A stretch of 15,054 nt of DNA from Actinomyces sp. (lineage in GTDB: Bacteria; Actinomycetota; Actinomycetes; Actinomycetales; Actinomycetaceae). Shown here in pieces: positions 6,672 through 13,747 of the stretch. The first letter of the stretch is position 1. Every line of letters begins with the position of its first letter. The stretch lies in NCBI GenBank assembly GCA_012837655.1, contig DUQT01000046.1:1-15054 (forward strand), in the 5' to 3' direction. Both the position numbers and the translations under genes were made by a program. A model generated the notes under the pieces. That model searched no databases and was not told where the DNA came from. It saw only the letters and a program-made list of their open reading frames with translations.

Positions 6672-8201
6672 TTACTTAGTAACTCCGGGCGTTCCCGGGA
6701 TCGGGGTTCCAGGTGGCACAGGCATCGGGTACTCCCCGGTAAAGCAGGCCATACAAAGGTTTTCAGCGGGCTGCGCGGTGGACTCAATCATGCCTTCCAA
6801 AGAAAGGTAGCCCAGCGAATCAGCACCAATCGAGCGGCAAACTGCGTCCTCGTCCATCACGGACGCGATCAACTCCGCGCGCGTTGGGAAGTCAATTCCG
6901 AAGAAGCACGGCCAGCCCACCGGCGGCGACGAGATGCGGACGTGGACTTCCTTCGCACCGGCCTCCCGTAGCATCGTCACGAGCGAGCGCTGCGTGTTGC
7001 CGCGCACAATCGAATCGTCAACCACGACTAGGCGCTTGCCTTCAATGATCTCGCGCAGAGGGTTCAGCTTCAGCCGGATTCCAAGCTGGCGAATCGTCTG
7101 CGTGGGCTGAATGAACGTGCGCCCAACGTAGGAGTTCTTCACCAGGCCCTGCGCGTATGGAATCCCGGATTCCTGCGCGTAACCAATCGCGGCGGGCGTG
7201 CCGGACTCAGGCGTGGAAATAACGTAGTCGGCCTCAACGGGATGTTCGCGAGCCAGGTGCGCGCCCATTTCTTGACGGGCCACAATAATCGACCGGCCCG
7301 AAATGCGCGTATCCGGGCGGGCAATGTAAACGTATTCAAACACGCAACCGTGCGGAGTGGCCTCCGCGAAACGGAATGACCGAACACCATCAGAGTCAAT
7401 AGCGATTAGCTCGCCGGGCTCCAGTTCGCGAATGAAAGTCGCGCCCACAATATCCAGCGCCGCAGTTTCCGACGCCAGTACCCAGCCGGACGGAAGACGT
7501 CCGAGGACGAGCGGGCGCAAACCGTGCGGATCACGAGCACCGTAAAGGGTGCGTTCATCCATGAAAACCATGGAGAATCCGCCGTAAACCTTGGGCAGGA
7601 TCGCTCGGGCGGCCTCGATTAATGAACCGCGCGAAGTCTGGGGTTTGGCAACGTCCTCACCCTCTTCGCGAGACCTGACCGCGCGTTCCTTATCGGAGCC
7701 GTAAGCACCAAGCAGGGCCGTAACAACCTGGGTGCCAGTGGCGTCCTCGGGAACTTGTCGGGACGAAATCTTATTCGCCCATTTGCGCAGTTCCGCAAGG
7801 TTTGTGAAGTTGCCGTTGTTTCCAAGCGCGATCGAGCCGGTCGGGGTTGGCCCGAGCGACGGCTGGGCATTTTCCCACAGGTTCGAATCCTTTGTCGCGT
7901 ATCGAACGTGTCCGACCGCAAGGTGACCTTCCAAAGCGGAAAGCGCCTGGTCATTGAAAACTTGGGACACGAGGCCGAGTTCCTTGAAGACCATGATGTT
8001 TTGGCCATCGGACGCTGCAATGCCTGCAGACTGTTGACCTCGATGTTGGAGGGCGTAAAGCCCGAAGTAGGTTAAGCGAGATACTTCCTCGCCCGGCGCC
8101 CAGACGCCGAAAACACCGCACTCGTCTCTTGGGGGTTGGTCTGAAACAGAGCTATCTGCTGATAACAATCCATCGCCACGCACGCAATCATCATTGCACA
8201 T
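6672..8201 (-). CDS. purF: Amidophosphoribosyltransferase (glutamine PRPP amidotransferase)
   Basis: First committed step of purine synthesis: PRPP plus glutamine gives phosphoribosylamine. The 509-aa product has an N-terminal Ntn-hydrolase glutaminase domain whose nucleophile is Cys28 (DECGVFGVW). Residues 1-27 would therefore be a propeptide removed during maturation. HRGQQSAGIA (53-62), GHVRYAT (97-103) and GNNGNF (127-132) follow. The phosphoribosyltransferase domain has the PRPP loop VVVDDSIVRGNT (392-403). All four ligands of the B. subtilis-type [4Fe-4S] cluster are present (Cys286, Cys432, Cys483, Cys486), so this is the Fe-S-containing, oxygen-sensitive form. A charged segment at about 168-193 (SDKERAVRSREEGEDVAK) looks like an insertion. 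No Shine-Dalgarno precedes the ATG at 8201. The start could lie at a GTG six codons in, but a propeptide would remain either way. Confidence 0.96.
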   Translation of the reverse strand: MCNDDCVRGDGLLSADSSVSDQPPRDECGVFGVWAPGEEVSRLTYFGLYALQHRGQQSAGIAASDGQNIMVFKELGLVSQVFNDQALSALEGHLAVGHVRYATKDSNLWENAQPSLGPTPTGSIALGNNGNFTNLAELRKWANKISSRQVPEDATGTQVVTALLGAYGSDKERAVRSREEGEDVAKPQTSRGSLIEAARAILPKVYGGFSMVFMDERTLYGARDPHGLRPLVLGRLPSGWVLASETAALDIVGATFIRELEPGELIAIDSDGVRSFRFAEATPHGCVFEYVYIARPDTRISGRSIIVARQEMGAHLAREHPVEADYVISTPESGTPAAIGYAQESGIPYAQGLVKNSYVGRTFIQPTQTIRQLGIRLKLNPLREIIEGKRLVVVDDSIVRGNTQRSLVTMLREAGAKEVHVRISSPPVGWPCFFGIDFPTRAELIASVMDEDAVCRSIGADSLGYLSLEGMIESTAQPAENLCMACFTGEYPMPVPPGTPIPGTPGVTK

Positions 8202-8245
8202 TTTCTGGATGCGTCCGTATTCTTGACACCTTGTGGAAGCGATTC

Positions 8246-8266
8246 GTTCACACTCTGTTCAGAACA
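8246..8266 (-). promoter_or_regulatory. Candidate operator in the purF upstream region
   Basis: In the 166-bp gap between the RNase stop and purF (8202-8367), TGTTC-A-GAACA (8256-8266) is a perfect 5-bp inverted repeat. Its GTTCA is also repeated directly 11 bp away (8246-8250 and 8257-8261), one helical turn. A weak -10-like AAGAAT on the minus strand (8224-8219) lies nearer to purF. No clear terminator for the RNase gene is seen, so read-through from the Mrp/RNase operon is possible. Functional assignment is weak. Confidence 0.3.
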
Positions 8267-8367
8267 CGGCCCTTTCGACTGATTTCGCGCGTTTGGCGAC
8301 ATTTCTCGCACCGACACGCGCAACGCGCCGCATGGTTGCGTCCACGCATTTCAAAACATGGTGATCG

Positions 8368-9987
8368 TCAAATGCTCGCGTCAACGGGTTCGAGCAGGAT
8401 TTCACCAAGTTCCACGTTGACCGACTCGACTCGGAAGCGGCCCTCGTAGCCAGCCTTCAAACGCCTGTAAACGACACCCGTCACCGCGGGGTCGCGCAGC
8501 ATGACCTTCGATTTCTTGTCGTTAACGTCAACAACAACGCCCGTGTACTCCATGCCCTCGTGGCCGCGCATTGTGAGGACTTCCAACAGGTTCAGCGCCC
8601 GTTTGGCGACCTGACTGGCCTTACCAGTCGCCCGCGCCATAGCGAGCGGTAGGTCATCTAGTGATTCACGCACCCACTGCGGGGTTTCGCGGTGGGCACT
8701 GTGGGCTATGCAGATTTCTTCGCCGTAACGGTCAACCAGGCGGCGCAGGGGTGCGGTGACGTGCGCGTACTCCGCGGCAATCGCTGCGTGGATAATGCCA
8801 TCCGATGCGGATCGCGGCAGAGGCCGAGTGTCTTTCACGCCAAACGAGCGGTAGCCCGCTCCCCTAAATAGCGTGGTTGCTTCCAGCAGGAACGCGGCGT
8901 GCGCAGGATTAGCGGGATCAAGGTCGCGCACCAAGTCCGGGTAGGACACGTACGGTTTCCACTCCACACCCAGCGCGCGAGCAACCCGGCGCAACCGCGA
9001 CACGTCCTCCTCACGAGCTGGCGGCAGCGTCCTCATGATCCCCGTATTCATCGCCCGCATGTGGTGCGCCGCGCGAATTCCGGTCAGAAGGGAAAGCTGC
9101 GCGTTCCATTCCTCCACGGGGTGGTTGGAGCGGTATTCAACGGTGTACCAGTCGTCCTCGGATTCGAAAATCTGTTCGGGGATGCGGGCGGAAACGCCGC
9201 CGCGAGCGGCCTCGCGGCTAAGGCGCAGCGTGCCAATCTTTTCCAACAGTCGAATCATGTCGCCGGGCACGGTCGGCGACAGTGGGCGTCCGCCACGCCA
9301 GGCTTCATCGACCTGTTCATAAGACAGTTTGGCGCGCGACCTCACGATGCTGCGGTCGACGCGCGATGCGATGGCGTGCCCGGCCTCGTCAAGAACGATT
9401 GACCACACGCACGCGGGCGTGACCTGGTCGGGTAGGAGCGACGCGGCTCCGTGGCTGAGTTCCGGCGGATGCAGCGGCGTGTTTTTGTCAGGTAGGTAGA
9501 TCGTGGTGCCGCGCTCCCAAGTTTCCCGGTCGAGTGCGGACCCCGGCGTCACAAACGTCGCAACCGACGCGATCGCGTAGTTGACCAGGTACTTCCCGCG
9601 CTGCTGCCCGTCCAGTTCCGTCAGATAGAGGGCCTGATCCAAGTCGCGCGATTCCTCGGGATCAATCGTCACAAACGGGATCGGCGTCGCATCCAAAACC
9701 GGCAGTGCGTCGCGATGCAGGTACTGCACGTCCGGCAACTGCAACGTGGGAAGCAGTCGAACCGCCTGCACGGGGTCCTTCACCTGCGCAAGGTGGTCGT
9801 CCCAATCGACCGGCGTGTGCGTTAAAAGTTCCGCAATCGACTGCCATTCCTCCGCGGCGTTTTTTGCTTCTTGGAGGACGTGGCTTGGAAACTCGGCGGG
9901 AATGTCCGACTCGCTTCGGATTCGGTCCAGGAGCGGGATCAGCTCGTCTGCTCCCACACCTAGTTTCGGTAGCTGCCGGCGGATCAT
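8368..9987 (-). CDS. RNB-domain ribonuclease (short actinobacterial RNase II/R-like protein)
   Basis: Predicted 3'-to-5' exoribonuclease of the RNB superfamily, 539 aa. The metal-binding motif is TIDPEESRDLDQAL, giving Asp109, Asp115 and Asp117. The fourth position, Asp in RNase II (DIDDA), is Gln118, which from memory is usual in short actinobacterial relatives. Other RNB signatures: IYLPDKNTPLHPPELSHG (163-180), WNAQLSLLTG near 294-303 and YAHVTAPLRRLVDRYGEE (407-424). An OB/S1-like C-terminal end (MEYTGVVVDVNDKKSKVMLRD onward) follows. There are no N-terminal cold-shock domains. A stretch at about 46-92 (from EWQSIAELL to LHRDA) looks inserted compared with homologues I remember. The ATG overlaps the mnhG stop by 4 nt (ATGA, 9984-9987) and has only a weak ribosome site, so translation probably depends on coupling to mnhG. 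Confidence 0.9.
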   Translation of the reverse strand: MIRRQLPKLGVGADELIPLLDRIRSESDIPAEFPSHVLQEAKNAAEEWQSIAELLTHTPVDWDDHLAQVKDPVQAVRLLPTLQLPDVQYLHRDALPVLDATPIPFVTIDPEESRDLDQALYLTELDGQQRGKYLVNYAIASVATFVTPGSALDRETWERGTTIYLPDKNTPLHPPELSHGAASLLPDQVTPACVWSIVLDEAGHAIASRVDRSIVRSRAKLSYEQVDEAWRGGRPLSPTVPGDMIRLLEKIGTLRLSREAARGGVSARIPEQIFESEDDWYTVEYRSNHPVEEWNAQLSLLTGIRAAHHMRAMNTGIMRTLPPAREEDVSRLRRVARALGVEWKPYVSYPDLVRDLDPANPAHAAFLLEATTLFRGAGYRSFGVKDTRPLPRSASDGIIHAAIAAEYAHVTAPLRRLVDRYGEEICIAHSAHRETPQWVRESLDDLPLAMARATGKASQVAKRALNLLEVLTMRGHEGMEYTGVVVDVNDKKSKVMLRDPAVTGVVYRRLKAGYEGRFRVESVNVELGEILLEPVDASI

Positions 9988-10424
9988 TCGCGGTCCGGGT
10001 CCTGCTGTTCGTGTCTTATTTGCGCGGCTTCCGCTGTGGATGGCGCGCAGTGAAGCATGGCGGCTCGGCGGTCTTCTTCGGCTTTGATGTCTTCTGCAAG
10101 TTCGTCTTTCACCAGGCTGGCTGGGTCAAAATCCTGGTTGCGGTACGCGGATCGAGCCATCATGTGTGCACCTACGGGCGCGGACAGAGTTTGCAAAATG
10201 ACCATCAGCAACGCGGCAGCCAGCCACTGCCACGTCCGCATCGAAAGGGCCGTTCCCGACGCGATCAGGAATACGCCCAACCACTGTGGTTTCGCAGCCG
10301 CGTGCATGCGTGAATACATGTCGTTCAAAGTGATGAGGCCGATGCCGCCAATCAGTAGGAAAATAGCTCCGCCGAGCATCAGGGCCGCGCCGATGAAATC
10401 TAGGACGGTGAGGAAGGTGTTCAT
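9984..10424 (-). CDS. mnhG: Mrp-type Na+/H+ antiporter subunit G
   Basis: Small membrane subunit of the multi-subunit cation/proton antiporter, 146 aa. Three hydrophobic segments lie at about 8-30, 46-62 and 65-87. The loop after the first carries the family motif IGLITLNDMYSRMHAAAKPQ (29-48), equivalent to the usual 'RxPDxYxRxHA' region of MnhG/PhaG. The C-terminal ~55 residues (from about 92) are hydrophilic, rich in Glu, Asp, Arg and Ala, and longer than needed for the core fold. GAGGAA stands just before the ATG, which overlaps the mnhF stop (ATGA). The gene's stop overlaps the RNB ribonuclease start. MnhG is needed for stable assembly of Mrp complexes in studied bacteria. Confidence 0.92.
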   Translation of the reverse strand: MNTFLTVLDFIGAALMLGGAIFLLIGGIGLITLNDMYSRMHAAAKPQWLGVFLIASGTALSMRTWQWLAAALLMVILQTLSAPVGAHMMARSAYRNQDFDPASLVKDELAEDIKAEEDRRAAMLHCAPSTAEAAQIRHEQQDPDRE

Positions 10425-10837
10425 TGTTCCTCGCTTTGCTTTCGTTGGGCGCGTACCTTGAGGACGGCTTCGCGTTCTTCGGCATGAAGTTCGCTTTGGG
10501 CTTCTCGAACGAGCCGGATTTCTTCGGCTTCTACTTCTTCCGTGGTGGGTTTTGGCACTTCAGAATCTGGTGCTGACGGGCGTTCACTGAAGCGCCCAAG
10601 CGTCACGGAGTACATGAACCCAACCATTGCGAACATGATTGCAAGCACGATGACGTCGTTGCGCCCAGTCCGCACGGCAAGTAGCGCGGTAATACCAACA
10701 GCTGCTACAGACAGGACGTCGGAAGCAACAGCCCTGTCCATGATGGCTGGCCCCAGGATTAGGCGAATTAGCGCCAAGAACAAGGTTGCAAGCATGGCCA
10801 GCATTGCGGCCAGCTGGAGGATGGAAAGTGCGCTCAC
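10421..10837 (-). CDS. mnhF: Mrp-type Na+/H+ antiporter subunit F
   Basis: 138-aa membrane subunit. Three hydrophobic segments (about 6-28, 37-55, 61-80) surround the family motif LGPAIMDRAVASDVLSV (28-44), which matches the GPxxxDRxxAxD core of MnhF/PhaF, the subunit linked to cation or bile-salt efflux. The last ~55 residues (83-138) are strongly charged (TTEEVEAEEIRLVREAQSEL and on) and probably form a cytoplasmic helix. MnhF proteins of about 90 residues usually lack such a tail. The start is GTG 10837, in a GTGA overlap with the mnhE stop, with a weak GGTGGA ribosome site. The stop overlaps mnhG. Confidence 0.92.
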   Translation of the reverse strand: MSALSILQLAAMLAMLATLFLALIRLILGPAIMDRAVASDVLSVAAVGITALLAVRTGRNDVIVLAIMFAMVGFMYSVTLGRFSERPSAPDSEVPKPTTEEVEAEEIRLVREAQSELHAEEREAVLKVRAQRKQSEEQ

Positions 10838-11376
10838 AGTTCCACCCCCAGTTGTTCAAGTTCTTCTTTGGACGCGAATGCCTTTAGGGCGCGTCCCTCT
10901 TGACCCCGAGTGGTTGCACGAACGCCCTCGTGACCGCCCTGATCGTCAATGTCGAAAACGTGGAGGTAGATGATTCCTTCGCCGCGTTTGATTTCAACGA
11001 CGATCGTGCCGGGAACCAGGTTCGTCATCGCGGCGGTGATGGCGATGATGATTTCGGAGCGGGATCTAAGATCAATGCGAACCACAGAACAGCGGTATTT
11101 TTGGCCGGTTAGGACCACTTTTGCCACGTGAGTCGCGGCTAAAACCATGTCCCACAGGAACCTGGCGATTAGGACAACAGTGTGCCACGGGCGCACGTGT
11201 CGAAAGAATCCGGTGTGCGGCAGTGGGAACAGGAACTGGACTCCCAGCACGACGATTACGCCGCCGAGGACGACCAGGGGCGTCACTTCGCCAAACAGCA
11301 GAAGCCAGATAGCCATCAGCCAGATGGTGACGAACAAAGAGAAGCGGTTCCGCCTTCGAAGGGTGGGGCTACTCAT
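10834..11376 (-). CDS. mnhE: Mrp-type Na+/H+ antiporter subunit E
   Basis: 180-aa subunit with a short basic N-terminus (SPTLRRRNR), hydrophobic segments at about 12-28 and 33-50, and a further one near 65-85. A soluble C-terminal domain has the family pattern IIIAITAAMTNLVPGTIVVEI (109-129; compare 'lan.iTLTPGTlvvdv') and IIYLHVFDIDD. The region after 145 is charged and ends EELEQLGVEL. A strong GGAGGTGA ribosome site precedes the ATG, which overlaps the mnhD stop (ATGA, 11373-11376). The gene's stop overlaps the mnhF GTG. The assignment as MnhE is clear from motif and position. Confidence 0.92.
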   Translation of the reverse strand: MSSPTLRRRNRFSLFVTIWLMAIWLLLFGEVTPLVVLGGVIVVLGVQFLFPLPHTGFFRHVRPWHTVVLIARFLWDMVLAATHVAKVVLTGQKYRCSVVRIDLRSRSEIIIAITAAMTNLVPGTIVVEIKRGEGIIYLHVFDIDDQGGHEGVRATTRGQEGRALKAFASKEELEQLGVEL

Positions 11377-13286
11377 CGGGAATCACCTCCTGTTCCTTGG
11401 AATCCATCAATGTAGCGCCTAGTCATATCCAAGCACGTGATGTGGCTTGCGAGGGTCGGATCATCCGTGTCGACCAGGTAGGGCGGCCTCCACTGGAAGC
11501 TCCACAGCTGGTCGCGCGTTGGGCGAACCACAGCCGGATTGTTGCGGTCGTCGTGACGGACGTCGCGAGCCACGTCCTCCTGCGCCGACTTGGAGAACTC
11601 CTGCAGGTTTTCAGGCGCTTCTGTGCGCGCGTACTGGGAGTTTCCGTGCCCGCGCCCGTTGTGCTGCAAAACAGCGTGAAGGTAGGTTGCCCGATCCATC
11701 TGGTCCAGGGCGGCATCCGTTGCATAGGCGTAAAGAGGGCCGGCGCCGATACTCATTGCGAGCATGACTACGATCAGCGACCCCGCCGATGCGTACATTA
11801 GCGCGGATGCGCCGCTGCGTTCACGCTCGGTTTCGGTGCGCGAAGTTTGCTGCATGCGTGCGGCCAGTTGCGCGCGATGGGTCGCGGCGCGGATTGCGCG
11901 GCGTTCGGCACGCTGCTGGCGGTGGCTACTGGTCTGAGAAATGTCGGTGTCAGTAACGTGGTCGTCGTCGGCGGGTTGCCAGAACGCGAAGTTCCACACC
12001 TTGACCAGTGCGTAGAGCGTTAGGAAAGACGTGATCATTCCAGCCGCTAGCAGTGAATACCCCTGCCAGCCGCCCTGCTCAACGGATGCTTGCGCCAGAC
12101 CGATCTTGCCAATGAACCCGGTGAATGGCGGAATACCAACCAGGTTCAGTCCAGCAATGAAGAACATGATCGAAAGCACCGGGTGGCTCTTCGCCAGGCC
12201 GCCCAGAGTTCGAAGTGAGGTGGCGCCTTCGTGCCGCTCGATCAATCCGATAATCAGGAACAGGGTGGTTTGTACCAAAATGTGGTGGGCGGCGTAGAAG
12301 ATCGCGGCGGAAAGGCCGATCTTCGAAATCAGAGCCAAGCCCCAGATCATGAAACCGATGTGGGACACAAGCGTAAACGACAGCAAACGTCTGATGTCGT
12401 CTTGCGCGATCGCACCCAGGATACCGATGATCATCGTCGCTATTCCGACCACGGTTAGCAGGCCTTCCAATCCCTCCCCCGGGAATAGCAGCACCTGCAG
12501 GCGAATCAGCGCGTAAATTCCGACCTTCGTAAGCAGGCCCGCAAACACTGCGGTCACCGGTGCGGGCGCGGTCGGATACGAGTCCGGCAACCACGCCGCG
12601 AGCGGGAACACCGCTGCCTTAATCCCAAACGCAACCAGCAAAACCAGTTGGATTACCAGCGCAATGTTTGGATCGATCTCTCGTAGGCGCGTTGACAGCT
12701 GCGCCATGTTGACTGTGCCCGCGGCGGCGTAGGTCAGTGCAATACCAATCAGGAACAGCACCGAAGAAACCAGCGACACAATGACGTAAACCGTTCCAGC
12801 GCGCGTGCGCCCTCGCGTACCTCCAATAGTGATGAGGACGAAAGACGCCGCCAGCAAGATCTCAAAGCCGACGTACAGGTTGAATAGGTCGCCCGTTAGG
12901 AACGAGTTTGAAACTCCCGCAATCAGGATTAGGTAGGTCGGGTGGTAGATAGAAACGGGAACGTCCGCACCTTCGTCCGCCAGGTTCTGCGCGAGCGAAT
13001 ACACCAGCACCGCCAGCGTAACTATCTGGGAAACCACCAGCATCAGGGACGAAAGCCTGTCCGCAACCAGCGTGATTCCAATCGGCGCGGCCCAGGATCC
13101 AACGTCCAAAACTATCGGGCCACTGTTCGCACCGATCGCCAAGAAGATGCCCACAACCAGCACAGTTATCAGCGTTACCAGCGAAATTAACTGTTGCATT
13201 CGAGGGCGTGATGCGAGCACCAACGCTATACCCGCTGCCAACAGTGGCAACAGTACGGGGACGGGGAGCATCCAGGCCAAACTCAT
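11373..13286 (-). CDS. mnhD: Mrp-type Na+/H+ antiporter subunit D, with extra basic loop and long C-terminal tail
   Basis: Large antiporter subunit related to NuoM/NuoN of complex I and thought to carry a proton path. The 637-aa product has key polar residues in place: Glu142 in FEILLAASFVLI, Lys223 in FGIKAAVFPLAAWLPDSYPTAP, His334-His335 in YAAHHILVQT, and Lys394 in GIPPFTGFIGKIGL. MnhD is usually about 500 aa. Here residues ~440-492 form a charged, Arg-rich insert (HRQQRAERRAIRAATHRAQL) before a last hydrophobic helix (about 495-520). A hydrophilic tail of ~107 residues (531-637) follows, with no domain I recognise. GAGGAGGA stands ahead of the ATG, which overlaps the mnhC stop by 4 nt. 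Confidence 0.93.
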   Translation of the reverse strand: MSLAWMLPVPVLLPLLAAGIALVLASRPRMQQLISLVTLITVLVVGIFLAIGANSGPIVLDVGSWAAPIGITLVADRLSSLMLVVSQIVTLAVLVYSLAQNLADEGADVPVSIYHPTYLILIAGVSNSFLTGDLFNLYVGFEILLAASFVLITIGGTRGRTRAGTVYVIVSLVSSVLFLIGIALTYAAAGTVNMAQLSTRLREIDPNIALVIQLVLLVAFGIKAAVFPLAAWLPDSYPTAPAPVTAVFAGLLTKVGIYALIRLQVLLFPGEGLEGLLTVVGIATMIIGILGAIAQDDIRRLLSFTLVSHIGFMIWGLALISKIGLSAAIFYAAHHILVQTTLFLIIGLIERHEGATSLRTLGGLAKSHPVLSIMFFIAGLNLVGIPPFTGFIGKIGLAQASVEQGGWQGYSLLAAGMITSFLTLYALVKVWNFAFWQPADDDHVTDTDISQTSSHRQQRAERRAIRAATHRAQLAARMQQTSRTETERERSGASALMYASAGSLIVVMLAMSIGAGPLYAYATDAALDQMDRATYLHAVLQHNGRGHGNSQYARTEAPENLQEFSKSAQEDVARDVRHDDRNNPAVVRPTRDQLWSFQWRPPYLVDTDDPTLASHITCLDMTRRYIDGFQGTGGDSR

Positions 13287-13747
13287 GGCTGATCCTCCTC
13301 GTCCTCAACGGACAGCGCGTCGTAGTCGATGCCGGGATCTTCTGCACCCGTGACCTGCTCCGTGAGGCGCTCATCCAGGCGAGCCTTCGCGGCACGTCTG
13401 GCTAGACGACGATCTTCAACGTCATCAACGACCTCGTCGTGTCCGGTCAAACTCCACGAGCGGTACGCCAGCGCCATTCCAAACGCGGTTGTCCCCAACC
13501 CAATCACGATCGCAGTTAGCATCATCGCCTGTGGAAGCGGATCCGACATGGTTGACGGGTCCGTTCCATCCAGGAGGGCGGGCCTGCCAGCTCCTCCACC
13601 AGCGGCAAGGATCAGGACGTTAACCCCGTGGCCCATGAGTGCGAGGCCGATGATGATGCGCGTGAGGGTGCGTTCCATGACCAGGTAGGCGCCCGTGGCT
13701 ACGAGCACCCCTGCCAGAATGATTACTGCAAGCGATGGGGTTGTCAT
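13283..13747 (-). CDS. mnhC: Mrp-type Na+/H+ antiporter subunit C
   Basis: NuoK-like subunit, 154 aa. Three membrane helices lie at about 5-24, 30-50 and 72-96, with the family motifs GLALMGHGVNVLIL (34-47) and DPLPQAMMLTAIVIGLGTTAF (69-89). The latter is almost diagnostic for MnhC/MrpC. The C-terminal ~55 residues (from about 100) are hydrophilic and end in an acidic run (SVEDEEDQP), beyond the usual ~115 aa. The ATG is in an ATGA overlap with the mnhA stop. Ribosome-site candidates are AAGGAG and AGGTGA just upstream. The stop overlaps mnhD. Together with MnhA and MnhD it should form the proton/cation-translocating membrane arm. Confidence 0.94.
   Translation of the reverse strand: MTTPSLAVIILAGVLVATGAYLVMERTLTRIIIGLALMGHGVNVLILAAGGGAGRPALLDGTDPSTMSDPLPQAMMLTAIVIGLGTTAFGMALAYRSWSLTGHDEVVDDVEDRRLARRAAKARLDERLTEQVTGAEDPGIDYDALSVEDEEDQP

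Noticed and set aside
8072..8323. 83-aa minus-strand frame overlapping the purF start and upstream gap
   Set aside because: It overlaps the purF N-terminus in another frame, has no ribosome site, and shows no conserved pattern; purF motifs decide the frame.
9705..10313. 202-aa open frame on the + strand over the RNase/mnhG junction
   Set aside because: It is antisense to two firmly identified genes; composition and lack of motifs mark it as a shadow.
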